Part shown: positions 41,687-50,644 of the stretch, one piece after another
Position numbering within the stretch: position 1 is the stretch's first letter
Layout: each line of letters starts with the position of its first letter
NCBI GenBank assembly: GCA_033763395.1
Contig: JANRKQ010000111.1
Span: 14,544 to 78,543, forward strand
DNA length: 64,000 nucleotides
DNA from: Xiheimicrobium sp033763395
GTDB lineage: Bacteria; Myxococcota; Myxococcia; Myxococcales; Myxococcaceae
Direction of reading: 5' to 3'
The notes under the pieces: model-generated
The model's input: the letters and a program-made list of their open reading frames with translations, nothing else
Database searches by the model: none
What the model was told of the DNA's origin: nothing
Translations under genes and position numbers: made by a program

Positions 41687-43953
41687 TGGACCCGCGGGAG
41701 ATCAAGGACAAGGCCACCCAGCTCTTCTCGAAGGGCAAGTTCGCCAAGGCCGCCGAGGCCTACGAGCAGTACTGCAAAGCCGACCCGAAGGACCTCCAGG
41801 CCCGCCTCCGCATGGGGGACGCGTGGGCGAAGGCCGGCCAGAAGGACCGCGCGATCGGTGCCTACCAGGCCGCGGCCGAGGGCTTCGCGAAGGACGGGTT
41901 CCTCCCGCGCGCCATCGCTGCGTCGAAGCTCGTGCTCGAGCTCGACCCCGGCCACAAGGGCGTCTCGAAGATGTTGGCCGACCTCTACGCGCGCAAGAGC
42001 GGGGCGACGCGGCCGTCGACGGCGAGGACGATTGGGGCCAAGCCCGATCCCTCGCCGGCCGAAAAGCCGACCGCGCCTATCGAGATCACCGTCGAGGAGC
42101 CCGTCGCCGAAGCCCCCGCGCCCGTCGTCGCCGCGCCCCCGCCACCACCGGCCGAGGGGATCGAGATCGAGCTGGCCGCCGGCCCGGTGACGGGAGAGGT
42201 CGAGATTCCCATCGAGGGGCTCGATCCCCCGCCGTCCGCGCTCCCTGCGCCAGGCGAGCTGCCGCCGGAGCTGGAGGTCGCGCCGCCGCTGGGTGTCGAG
42301 CTCGTTCCGCCGCCAGCGCCGAGCCTCGAGCTGGACCCGCCACCAGGGCCGAACTTCGAGCTGGACCCGCCACCGGCGCCGAACCTCGAGTTGGATCCGC
42401 CACCAGCGCCGAGCTTCGAACTCGAGGTCGATTCGGTGAGCGAGGCGCCGCTCGCTGGACCGGTCGAGGCCGCGCAGGCCCCGGCGACGGTTCCGCCCGC
42501 CCCGCTGGCCGCAGACGCCGTTCCTGCGCCAGAGGCCCGCGCTTCGCCGGCCGTGGTTTCTTCGCCGTCGTCGGCAAGCGTCGACCGGGGCGCGAACGTC
42601 GACGCCCTCGACTCACCGCCGTCCGCTCCCCCCGATGTGGTGGTTCTCACGCGCAAGCGGGCTCCGACGCCTTCGGTTTCGAGCAGCCCCCCACAAGGCG
42701 CGCCGCCAGGGCTCAAGCCAAGACAGCCCACGTCCGAGGTGAAGCCCGAGCCTCCGCAGAGCTCACCCAGCGGCGCGCGCATCTGGCTCCCGCCGACGTT
42801 CCAGCCGCCGGCCGCGACGACTGCTGCGCCGACGCCGAGCGGTCCGGTCGCGCCGCCCGCCGCGGCCGAGCTCCAGACTGAGCTCGAGAAGAGCCTCGAA
42901 GCCTTCGCGCGCTTCGACGTCGATGCGCCGCCCCCAGCGCCCGCGGCCCCTGTCGCGAAAGCGCCCGTGCGATCGGTCGCCAGCTTCACCGAGCTCGAGC
43001 TCGAAGGGGACTCGCTCCTCCAGGCGGTCGAGGCCGCCGCGTCTCTCGGGGCGCCGCCGGTTCAGTCGTCCGGGTCGGTGCAGATCACCGCCGAAGAGGC
43101 GATGGACGCGCCGGACGATGCCCGCCCAGAGCCAGGCGCGCTGCCGAAGATCCCGCTCTTCTCCGATCTCCCCGAAGACGCCTTCATCGCGCTCTTCGAG
43201 CGCTGCCCCCTGCGCCGCGCCGAGCCGGGAGACCGCGTCATCGACCAGGGCAGCATCGGCACCAGCTTCTTCGTCATCTGCTCGGGCAAGGCGCGCGTGC
43301 TCCGCACCGAGGGCGACGCGACCCGTGAGCTCGCGATGCTCGACGAGGGCGCGTTCTTCGGTGAGATGGCGCTGCTCTCGGACGCCCCCCGGAGCGCCAG
43401 CGTCGAGGCCGCGGCCGAAGACACCCAGCTGCTCGAGATCCCCGCGCTGGTGCTGACAGAGCTCTCGACGAAGTACCCGACGGTGGCGACCGCGCTGAAG
43501 AAGTTCTGCCGGCAGCGGCTGCTGGCGAACCTGATGAACAGCGCGGCGCTCTTCAAGCCCTTCACGCCGAGCGAGCGGCGCGGCCTCATTCAGAAGTTCC
43601 GCGCGCGCGACGCGCTGCCCGGGGAGACGCTCATTCGGGAAGGGCAGCCCTCAGACGGCCTGTACGTCGTGCTCACGGGCGAGGTGGCGGTCGACGTCGG
43701 AGGCCGGCCCGTCGCGACGCTCAAGGAGGGCCAGGTCTTCGGTGAGATGTCGCTCCTCACGCGCTCGGTCACCATGGCCACCGTGAAGACGACCCGCCGG
43801 ACCTCGCTCTTGCGCCTGCCCCGGGCCGACTTCGATCAGCTGATCATGAGCCACCCGCAGATCCTCGAGCAGGTGGCCGAGCTCACCGATGAGCGGCGCC
43901 GGCAGAACGCGGCGCTTCAGGTGCGGCCGAACGCCACCGCGTCGATGGTGTGA
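41686..43953 (+). CDS. TPR, Pro-rich and double cNMP-binding-domain protein
   Basis: A 755-residue cytoplasmic-looking protein. TPR-like helices span about 1-105, then a 340-residue Pro/Ala-rich disordered region with a 10-residue repeat (PPAPxLELD-like, four copies near 208-247). The C-terminal 270 residues hold two cyclic nucleotide-binding (Crp-type) domains with the PBC-like patterns FFGEMALLSDAPRSA and VFGEMSLLTRSVTMA. The usual Arg of the cAMP-binding RSA motif is present in the first and replaced in the second, so the ligands may differ or be lost. No HTH follows. It is translationally coupled to the HEAT lipoprotein gene. Confidence 0.9.
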   Translation: MDPREIKDKATQLFSKGKFAKAAEAYEQYCKADPKDLQARLRMGDAWAKAGQKDRAIGAYQAAAEGFAKDGFLPRAIAASKLVLELDPGHKGVSKMLADLYARKSGATRPSTARTIGAKPDPSPAEKPTAPIEITVEEPVAEAPAPVVAAPPPPPAEGIEIELAAGPVTGEVEIPIEGLDPPPSALPAPGELPPELEVAPPLGVELVPPPAPSLELDPPPGPNFELDPPPAPNLELDPPPAPSFELEVDSVSEAPLAGPVEAAQAPATVPPAPLAADAVPAPEARASPAVVSSPSSASVDRGANVDALDSPPSAPPDVVVLTRKRAPTPSVSSSPPQGAPPGLKPRQPTSEVKPEPPQSSPSGARIWLPPTFQPPAATTAAPTPSGPVAPPAAAELQTELEKSLEAFARFDVDAPPPAPAAPVAKAPVRSVASFTELELEGDSLLQAVEAAASLGAPPVQSSGSVQITAEEAMDAPDDARPEPGALPKIPLFSDLPEDAFIALFERCPLRRAEPGDRVIDQGSIGTSFFVICSGKARVLRTEGDATRELAMLDEGAFFGEMALLSDAPRSASVEAAAEDTQLLEIPALVLTELSTKYPTVATALKKFCRQRLLANLMNSAALFKPFTPSERRGLIQKFRARDALPGETLIREGQPSDGLYVVLTGEVAVDVGGRPVATLKEGQVFGEMSLLTRSVTMATVKTTRRTSLLRLPRADFDQLIMSHPQILEQVAELTDERRRQNAALQVRPNATASMV
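42310..42429 (+). repeat. Four tandem 30-bp units encoding PPAPxLELD-type repeats
   Basis: Units begin at 42310, 42340, 42370 and 42400 and differ by a few bases each; they encode ten residues of the pattern PP(A/G)P(S/N)(L/F)ELD(P). They sit in the disordered region of the TPR/cNMP protein. The 30-bp period and near identity suggest expansion by slippage. Confidence 0.85.
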
Positions 43954-43976
43954 GGCAGACACGGCCCCGCGGGTGA

Positions 43977-44813
43977 CTACTCGCCGCGATGCAGCCGCTG
44001 CAGGTACTCATCGCGGGTGATGAGGCCCGCCTCGATGAGGATCTCGAGCAGGCTGCGGAGCGCGCGGACCTGACTGGTGACGATCGTCTCGAGCCCGTCG
44101 ACCTGCTCGCGGAGCAGGGCGATCTCCTTGCGCAGCTGGGCTTCGACCTCGGGCGACGGTGCCGCTGGAGGGGGCGCGGCCGGCCGCGCAGGGGGCGAGG
44201 GGGGCCGTGGGGAGGCCGCGGGCGCAGAGAGGAGCTGGTCGAGCTCGAAGGTGGTCTCCGTCAGCCCGAGCTCGCCGGGCGTGGCGGCCTTCGTCGCCGA
44301 GGCCGACTCACCGAAGTAGTGGTGCCGAATCGCCCGGTCGATGGACGAGGCCGTCGCGACGACTGGCGTCATCTTCTGGTTGGTGGCGAACTCGAGCTCC
44401 TGGAGCGCCTCGACGTTGGTCGGATCGGACGTCGCGAGCGTCAGCACGTTCGTGTTGGGGTCGACCGACACCGGGAAGACGCCATAGCGCTCGGCGAGAT
44501 CGAGCCGCAGGTGCTCGGTGATGCGCGCGGGCAGCTGGCGCGAGTCGAGGTCGACCGTCTCGAGCCGGAGCTGCTGAGCGAGCACCCGGCACATCGCCAC
44601 CTCGTCGACGAAGCCCATCTCGACGACGACGCGGCCCAGGCGCCCGCCCCACTTCTTCTGCTCCGCCAGCGCGGCCTTGAGCCTCACCTCGTCGAGCACG
44701 CCCGCCTCGATCAGCAGCTCGCCCAGCCGGCGGCGGACACGGGGCGGTGGGGGGGGGGGACGCGGCGTCACGAGCGTCTGCGACGGTACCAGCGAGAGGG
44801 CAGGGGGCAACAT
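43977..44813 (-). CDS. MshEN-domain protein, probable c-di-GMP receptor
   Basis: A 278-residue protein with an N-terminal MshEN (GspE-N) domain and no ATPase domain. Two tandem motifs of the RLGxx(LVI)(LVI)xxG type lie at 29-52 and 58-81, separated by exactly five residues (KKWGG), the spacing reported for c-di-GMP-binding MshEN domains. The first copy fits fully; the second deviates with F68 and M74. After a Pro/Ala linker (about 175-215) come a coiled-coil and a short helical tail. ATG 44813 starts it, the first Met after a Pro-rich non-coding-like stretch. It lies convergent to the cNMP-domain gene, so the two second-messenger proteins end 23 bases apart. Confidence 0.8.
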   Translation of the reverse strand: MLPPALSLVPSQTLVTPRPPPPPPRVRRRLGELLIEAGVLDEVRLKAALAEQKKWGGRLGRVVVEMGFVDEVAMCRVLAQQLRLETVDLDSRQLPARITEHLRLDLAERYGVFPVSVDPNTNVLTLATSDPTNVEALQELEFATNQKMTPVVATASSIDRAIRHHYFGESASATKAATPGELGLTETTFELDQLLSAPAASPRPPSPPARPAAPPPAAPSPEVEAQLRKEIALLREQVDGLETIVTSQVRALRSLLEILIEAGLITRDEYLQRLHRGE

Positions 44814-44983
44814 TCGGAGGGCCTCTTCGGGCGGAAAATTCCGCCAGGGCCGTAGCAGACCCACGAGGCCGCATGCCAGCCCTCCACTGGCGTTCGTCGG
44901 CCTTCGATGGCGGGCTGAAAATGAAGACGCCAGCCCCGGGTCGAGCCCAGGACCGGCGTCGGTCGAAACGCCTGCGAGCCTGT

Positions 44984-46123
44984 CTACTTCGCGGGCGCTT
45001 CGTTGGGCGCGGGGCGAGCCGGAGGCGCGAGCTTCTTGGCCTCGGCCTTCTCGCCGGCGGTGAGCGGCTTCATGCGGAAGCCCTTCCACGTCGCCTCGCC
45101 GCCCTTGAACTTCACCACCGCGGCCATGCCGACGCTCTTGGTGGCGTCGTTCATCTCCCACCCGAAGGTGTCGGCGGGGCCCGGGTTGAGGAAGAGCGTC
45201 TTCGACGCCGTGCCTTCCTTCACGAGCTGCGTGCCCACGGCGTCGCTCGTGGCGCGGCCACCGGCCTCCTTGATGTTCGAGGCGAACCCGAACCCGATCT
45301 TCGCCTCTTCGATCAGCTTCGCGACGGCCTCGTCACCGACGTTGCCCGCGGCGCCGGCGTGATCGAGCGCCTGGGGCCCGTTGCCGTGCGGCGGTCCGTG
45401 CGACACGAGCGCGACCGGCACCTTCGCCTCCTTCGCCTCTCGCACCACCTCGGCGACCGTCGACGGGTAGTACAGGCAGCCCGTCGCGCACTTGAGGTAG
45501 CCCTGATCGTGGTAGCCCGGCAGCGAGACGAACATCAGCTCGGGGAACTCGACCGAGCGCACCGCGTTCATGTTGATGACGTTCGAGTTGTCCTTCTGCG
45601 CGGCCGCGACGCCGTCGGTGAACTCGGCGCGGCACTCCTGGTTGCCGGCGATCACCAGCACCGGCACCTTCGCGGTCGCCAGCTCGGACACCACGCGGGT
45701 GATGCCCGGCGCGAGATCGCCGATGTCGCCCGTGAGGACGATGGCGTCGGCCTTCTGCTCCTGGAAGAACTTCACGTACTTCTTGAGCGCGAAGAGGTTC
45801 TCACCGGAGTCCTCGTTCACCGGGCCCAGCACGCCCACCACGAACTCGCCGTCGGCGTCCTTGTCGGAGAACGTCAGGTGCGCGCCCGACAGCTTCGCGG
45901 TGCGCTCGCCGACCTTCAGCTCGCTCGTCGGGCCGGGATCGATCGGCGCCGCGCACTCCTTCTCGGCGCGGACCTCGGGCGGCTTGGCCACCACGGGCTG
46001 CACGACCGGCTTGGGCGGCTCCGGCGGCGGCTTGGGCGGATCGACCACCTTCTTCTCGGGGCACGCCGACAGCGCCAGCGCGCTCGCCACCATCACTGCT
46101 GCCTTCGACAACCGGCTGACCAT
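44984..46123 (-). CDS. Metallophosphoesterase lipoprotein
   Basis: A 379-residue lipoprotein (SAC lipobox, C21) with a Pro/Val-rich linker (about 25-55) and a calcineurin-like phosphoesterase domain from about 90. Metal-binding motifs are VLTGDIGD, GNQECR (in place of GNHE) and VSHGPPHGNG. The change of the usual GNHE to GNQE removes a conserved His, so activity may be altered. The C-terminus is Ala/Lys/Pro-rich. Substrate unknown. The start is the ATG at 46123, giving a clean signal peptide; a longer frame upstream is not supported. It is divergent from the small lipoprotein at 46223. Confidence 0.82.
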   Translation of the reverse strand: MVSRLSKAAVMVASALALSACPEKKVVDPPKPPPEPPKPVVQPVVAKPPEVRAEKECAAPIDPGPTSELKVGERTAKLSGAHLTFSDKDADGEFVVGVLGPVNEDSGENLFALKKYVKFFQEQKADAIVLTGDIGDLAPGITRVVSELATAKVPVLVIAGNQECRAEFTDGVAAAQKDNSNVINMNAVRSVEFPELMFVSLPGYHDQGYLKCATGCLYYPSTVAEVVREAKEAKVPVALVSHGPPHGNGPQALDHAGAAGNVGDEAVAKLIEEAKIGFGFASNIKEAGGRATSDAVGTQLVKEGTASKTLFLNPGPADTFGWEMNDATKSVGMAAVVKFKGGEATWKGFRMKPLTAGEKAEAKKLAPPARPAPNEAPAK

Positions 46124-46222
46124 GCGAAGTCCCCTCGTCTTTTCGTGAAAGGTTGAAAGACCGCGCGTGGTTAGCGGAAACGGACTCGCCGGTCCAGCGG
46201 CTTCGCGGTACACCTGTTGGCC

Positions 46223-47008
46223 ATGCGGAGCCTCGCCCTCGCGGTCGTCCTCGGTGCCGTCGGCTGTGCCCACGTTCCGCTCTCGGCCCAGGCGCTCGAC
46301 GGCCTCGAGAAGCCGGCCTTCATCGCGCGCATCGAAGACGGCGCGGGACCGAAGTCGACCGTCTTTCGCGACGACGCCGCCAGCTACGCGGCCCGGCTGA
46401 AGAAGCTCGACGCGCGCGAGGCCGACCGCCGACTGACGCTGAAGCTCGAGAAGGGCACCGACACCGATCGCTCGCTCAACCGCTATCAGGTGGCGGACAC
46501 CCTGCGCGCGCAGGTGCTGGCGGAGCTGCCCCGAGGCGCCCCCTGGAGCCGCGTCGCGTCGCCCGCGCAGGTCGCCTCGCTGCTCGAGTCGTTCCTCGTC
46601 GACGAGGTGCCCGCGAACGCACCGGATGTTTCGCGGCTGTCGCCCCTGGGCGTCGACTCGGTCATCGAGCTCGTCATCGAAGACTTCGGTCTGCGCAGCA
46701 GCGGGGGGAAGGCGGGGATCTACCTGTACGGCTACGCGCGGCTCTACCGCATCGACGGCGGCACCTTGTACCGGCGGGCGTTCTTCAGCGATGAGCTGCG
46801 CGCCGGCCTCGAGCCGCTCGACCCTTTCGAGGTCGCGAAGAAGCCGTCGATCTTCGGCAGCCGGCTCCGGTCGATGCTCACGGCGATCGCGCATCAGATC
46901 GCGCAGGATCTCTCACCAGCGACCCGCGCCGCGCGCGCCGACGAGCCGCCGCGACGAGGGGCTGAGCCCGCCGTGCCGGTGAAGCCTGCCGAAGACGACC
47001 CGCTCTGA
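46223..47008 (+). CDS. Uncharacterised lipoprotein
   Basis: A 261-residue protein with a lipoprotein signal (GAVGC, C15). The mature part is mixed alpha/beta; LSPLGVDSVIELVIEDFGL and IYLYGYARLYRIDGG are recognisable folded segments but match no family known to me. The C-terminal 30 residues are disordered. It sits between the divergent phosphoesterase gene and a convergent small membrane protein. Possibly a component of a cell-envelope complex. Confidence 0.7.
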   Translation: MRSLALAVVLGAVGCAHVPLSAQALDGLEKPAFIARIEDGAGPKSTVFRDDAASYAARLKKLDAREADRRLTLKLEKGTDTDRSLNRYQVADTLRAQVLAELPRGAPWSRVASPAQVASLLESFLVDEVPANAPDVSRLSPLGVDSVIELVIEDFGLRSSGGKAGIYLYGYARLYRIDGGTLYRRAFFSDELRAGLEPLDPFEVAKKPSIFGSRLRSMLTAIAHQIAQDLSPATRAARADEPPRRGAEPAVPVKPAEDDPL

Positions 47009-47183
47009 GCTCAGCGGAACGAGAAGCACGAAGAGCCGAATCAGTCGGTCTCCCGTGCTTCACGATCGCTGAACCGTGCACAGCCCGCTCCCGGACCCGC
47101 AGCGCCTGGTCGCGGGAGACCTCGGCCCATGGCGCCTTGCAGACGACGTCCAGCGCCTGAGTCGAAGGGGGGCGGCGAGCCGC

Positions 47184-47570
47184 TCAGAACCCGAGGCGGG
47201 GCGCGGCGCTCTCGAGGAGCGGCGTCACCAGCCAGGTGTCGATCACCCAACCGAGCAGCGCTCCCGCCGCAGCGCCGACGAAGTCCCAGGTGAGATCCTT
47301 GAGCGAGGCGCTCCCGAGTCCGAGACCGTCGACGAGCTCCTTGCCGACGCCCAGGGAGAGGCTGGTAAAGAACCCGAACAGCGCGCGCTCGGGTGCCGTC
47401 TCGAGGAACGAGATCGCCGCGGCCTGGCCACCGAGCGACAGTGCCGCGCTGACGGTGGCGTGAAGCGCCTTGTCGGGCCCGAGCCAGTCATCCGCGCGAG
47501 CCGCCGTCGGGACGGAGAGTGCGGCGACGAGGGCTACGACACGGGTCCACCAGGGCCTCGAAGCTCGCAT
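47184..47570 (-). CDS. Small membrane protein, YfiM/DUF2279-like
   Basis: A 128-residue protein with a signal peptide (ALSVPTAARA cleavage region) followed by DDWLGPDKALHATVSAAL and GVGKELVDGLGLGSASLKDL, and a final hydrophobic stretch. The GPDKxLH start and GKELxDG motif resemble the YfiM/DUF2279 group of small envelope proteins. The start ATG at 47570 gives the signal; 23 further upstream codons are not needed. Assignment is by motif memory and tentative. Confidence 0.6.
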   Translation of the reverse strand: MRASRPWWTRVVALVAALSVPTAARADDWLGPDKALHATVSAALSLGGQAAAISFLETAPERALFGFFTSLSLGVGKELVDGLGLGSASLKDLTWDFVGAAAGALLGWVIDTWLVTPLLESAAPRLGF

Positions 47571-47700
47571 GCGCGGGAGCCGCTGACGGCGTGCACCGGG
47601 AACGCTGGCGGGCGTGGCAGCGAGGAACCTGGAGTGCATTGGGGCCAGCGACGATGGCTCATCTTCGAGGCGGGTGACGGGGCGCCCGCGGGAAAGGCCC

Positions 47701-50013
47701 TCAGCTTCGACGGCGGCGCCACGCCCCCAACGTCAGCAGTCCGAGCAGCGCGAGCGACGCGTCGGCCGTCTGACACGTGCACCCCATGTTGTTGACGTTC
47801 ACGTTGCCGCCGCCCGCGGCGCCGCCTCCGACGCCGCTCGCCCCGCCAGCACGACCACCGCCAGTACCCGACACGCCACCTCCGCCAGACCCCGCGGAGC
47901 CGCCCCCATTCACGGTCATGTCCTCGGCGCAGTACCAGTCTTCACCGATGCGCGCGGTGCAGACGCGGCCGACGGGGCAGGTGTTCGGGTTCATCGGGTC
48001 GCATCGGCCCTCGCAGACGCCACTCAGGCACCGCGTCCCGGGCTGGCACGCGGCGATGGTCGGCAACAGACAGCTCGAGCCGGCGCCCACGATCTGGTCG
48101 GGGCACGCGCAGATGCCGGCGCCGCTCCCCACGGGCGGATCGGGCTCGACCTGCACGCACGTCGTGCACTGGTTGGGCAGGGTGATCGCGCACGGCGGAT
48201 AGCAGCGGTTCGCGTAGCAGATGAGGCCGGGCTGGCACTGACCTCCGGCGCCGCACGGGGCGCACTGCTGGCCCGAGTTCCCCGGCAAACACACCGACTG
48301 CCCGGCCGAGCTCTGGCACGTCGAGCCAGGCGAACAAGAGTCCGGGTTGGCGACGTTGCAGCGCTGCCGGCAGAAGCCGTTGATGCACGAAAGCCCGTTT
48401 CGGCAGATGGCCAACATCGTGCCGCTCGCACTGCAGGCTTCGTTCACATTGCTGATCTCCTGCGGGGAGCATGCACAGAAGCCGCCGTTCACCGTGGGCT
48501 GACAGGCCTGGCAGGCGCCGGGACTGGCTGGGTTGCAGCTGGCCCGGCAGAAGCCTCCGAGGCACTGCGCACCGCCCGCACATGGAGCCGCTGCGCTGCA
48601 CGGCTGGCACGTCTGCGCGCCGCTCGATGGGTAACAGAGCCGCTCGTTGCGGCCCGTGAGTCCCAGGCACATCGTGGCCTGCCCATCGACCATCGCGCAC
48701 GTCGTCGTCGAGCAGCCGGTGCACACGGGCGAGCCGCCATTGCAGCACGCGCGACAGAAGGCGATCTGCGGGTCCGAGTCGTCGGTCGCGCAGGCTGCGC
48801 AGTTGGGACACACGCTCGAGACCTCACAGCGGGATCCCAGGGTGCCCAGCGGTGTGCAGGTCCCCCCAGTGCAGCCGTAGCCGGGCGCACAGGCCGTCGC
48901 GACGTTCTGCGTGGTGCACTGGTTCGAGCAGGGCGCGGTCGGGATGCAGTAGCTCCCGGCCGTCGTCATCCGGCAGTCGTACCCAGTACCGCACTGGCCG
49001 GGCACGGCGGGGTTGCACGCGAGGGAACACCAGTTGCGCCCCATGCCGTCGGTGAGGCACTGGCCCGTCGAGCAGTCCTGTCCCGACGTACAGAACTTGC
49101 ACATGTCGGGCGCTCCGATGCGCGGCAGGCACGCGAAGCCGTTCGTCGAGCTCTGGCAGGAAAAGCCGGTGGGGCACGCGGCGCCGGCGCTCGCACAGTC
49201 CTGCGTGCAGATGCGGTTGGTGCTGCCCTGGGCGCCCTCGCAGACGAGCCCGCCCTGGCAGTTGACGCCGACGCCACAGGTCGACCCCTGGCTGCCGCCG
49301 ACGCCCGGGTACACGGTGCACACGTCAGAGATGTCCGGACCTGCGAGGTTGCGCTTGATCTGCCCGGTACCGATGGACGCGAACATCACCGCGACGGTGT
49401 TCGCCGTGTGATCAAACCCGATGAAGTGACCGGCCTCGTGCGTGACAACGCTCTCGTAGTCGTAGTCACCCGCCGAGATCGTCGAGCCTCCGCCCCAGGT
49501 GACGGTGGCCGCGTTCATCTCCATGTCCGAGTCGATGAGCTCGCCCGGGAAGAAGGTGTTGGTGGTGAGGCCCAGCGTGAGGCTCGAGTGGCGCCATGTG
49601 TTGCTCAGCCAGATGACGTTGTTGTCGTTGTCGACGGCACCGATGTTCGCCTGCCCCTGCGGTGCGTTGTAGGTGAGGCCCGGCAGGTAGAAGAAGTTGA
49701 TCGACGGGTCGCAGCTCGTGTTGGTCAGCGTCCAGCGCTCGAACGAGGCGTACATTCGCTGGATCACCGTGGCCATCGGCACCTGCTGCTGCCCCGGGAG
49801 TGTCGCGCCGCCCGCGTTGTCGATCGTCGCAGCGAAGCGGACCTCAGGGAGGCAGCGGCCCATCGAGCACACCCGGTTGCCGTTGGTGGTACCGTTCTGC
49901 AGCACGCACTGTGACTGCATCTGACACGGGTCGAGGAACCACTTCTTGCCCGACGGGTCGGCCCACACCGCGGCGGGCAGGAGGAGGAGCGCAGCGAGGG
50001 CTCGGTGGCTCAC
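47701..50013 (-). CDS. Secreted M10-like zinc metalloprotease with Cys-rich repeats and MYXO-CTERM tail
   Basis: A 770-residue exported protein. After the signal (1-18) comes a matrixin-like catalytic region with HEAGHFIGFDH (H192, E193, H196, H202), the HExxHxxGxxH zinc site of metzincins. A long Cys-rich region (about 230-690, over 60 Cys) with repeats such as ACQPGTRCLSGVCEG follows. A Gly/Ala-rich linker precedes a C-terminal tail of GCTC, a hydrophobic helix (LALLGLLTLGAW) and RRRR. That is the MYXO-CTERM sorting pattern of myxobacterial surface proteins. The stop is at 47701 and the start overlaps the stop of the upstream 186-residue gene by 4 bases. Confidence 0.9.
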   Translation of the reverse strand: MSHRALAALLLLPAAVWADPSGKKWFLDPCQMQSQCVLQNGTTNGNRVCSMGRCLPEVRFAATIDNAGGATLPGQQQVPMATVIQRMYASFERWTLTNTSCDPSINFFYLPGLTYNAPQGQANIGAVDNDNNVIWLSNTWRHSSLTLGLTTNTFFPGELIDSDMEMNAATVTWGGGSTISAGDYDYESVVTHEAGHFIGFDHTANTVAVMFASIGTGQIKRNLAGPDISDVCTVYPGVGGSQGSTCGVGVNCQGGLVCEGAQGSTNRICTQDCASAGAACPTGFSCQSSTNGFACLPRIGAPDMCKFCTSGQDCSTGQCLTDGMGRNWCSLACNPAVPGQCGTGYDCRMTTAGSYCIPTAPCSNQCTTQNVATACAPGYGCTGGTCTPLGTLGSRCEVSSVCPNCAACATDDSDPQIAFCRACCNGGSPVCTGCSTTTCAMVDGQATMCLGLTGRNERLCYPSSGAQTCQPCSAAAPCAGGAQCLGGFCRASCNPASPGACQACQPTVNGGFCACSPQEISNVNEACSASGTMLAICRNGLSCINGFCRQRCNVANPDSCSPGSTCQSSAGQSVCLPGNSGQQCAPCGAGGQCQPGLICYANRCYPPCAITLPNQCTTCVQVEPDPPVGSGAGICACPDQIVGAGSSCLLPTIAACQPGTRCLSGVCEGRCDPMNPNTCPVGRVCTARIGEDWYCAEDMTVNGGGSAGSGGGGVSGTGGGRAGGASGVGGGAAGGGNVNVNNMGCTCQTADASLALLGLLTLGAWRRRRS

Positions 50014-50570
50014 TTCGCACCTCCCGCAGCCGCCTTGCGAACGCGGGCAAGGAACGCGTCGGCAGTGCCCAGCACCTCGAGCTCGTTCACCGGGCCGACG
50101 ACCCCGGCGCGACCCGGGCGGGCGAGGGCGAGGCCCTTGAGGTTCCGCTTCGCCACCTTCGCGCCCGGGGTCGACTCGAGCGTCACCTTGCCGAACGAGA
50201 GGCCCATGATGACGAACGCCCCGGGCTCGTCGATGGCCGGCTCGAGGAAGAGCACCACCTCTTCACCCGGCTCGAACCGCGCGGCGCCGGACACGGCCTG
50301 CTGCAGCTGTCCGACCGTTCCGCCCGGCTGCTTCACGAGCACTGTCGTCGCGGGCTTGCCCTTGAGCGGCTCGCGCACGACAAGCTCGGTCCAGGTCCAG
50401 ATGCCGCGGTGGGCCTCGTCCCAGTTCACCTCGGAGCGGTGCACCGTCGCGTGGACGATCACCGGCGTGCGGGCGACGAGCTCTTCCACGGAGACCGACA
50501 TGACGACAGTCGCCAGGGCGGGGAGCGCGAGGAGGGCGCCCAGCAGCGAGAAGCGGAAGGAAGAACGCAT
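50010..50570 (-). CDS. Exported uncharacterised protein coupled to the metalloprotease
   Basis: A 186-residue protein with a signal peptide (LLGALLALPALA) and mostly beta-type sequence. ATG 50570 gives the signal start; an upstream in-frame extension of 17 residues is not needed. It is coupled by ATGA to the metalloprotease downstream, suggesting it may act with it, for example as a secretion or inhibitor partner. No family is recognised; the motif VSVEELVARTPVIVHATV looks like the DUF-type small exported proteins often found beside such proteases in myxobacteria (inference). Confidence 0.75.
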   Translation of the reverse strand: MRSSFRFSLLGALLALPALATVVMSVSVEELVARTPVIVHATVHRSEVNWDEAHRGIWTWTELVVREPLKGKPATTVLVKQPGGTVGQLQQAVSGAARFEPGEEVVLFLEPAIDEPGAFVIMGLSFGKVTLESTPGAKVAKRNLKGLALARPGRAGVVGPVNELEVLGTADAFLARVRKAAAGGAK

Positions 50571-50644
50571 TCGAGAGGTGACTCCTGCGGCCCCCGGCCG
50601 GGGCTTTGGGGCACGGCGCAAGCGAGTGTATACCGCCCGTCGCC

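Noticed and set aside
47614..49914. A 766-codon plus-strand open frame across the metalloprotease gene
   Set aside because: The minus strand has HEAGHFIGFDH, a signal peptide, spaced cysteines and the MYXO-CTERM tail; the plus frame is Ala/Arg/His-rich noise.
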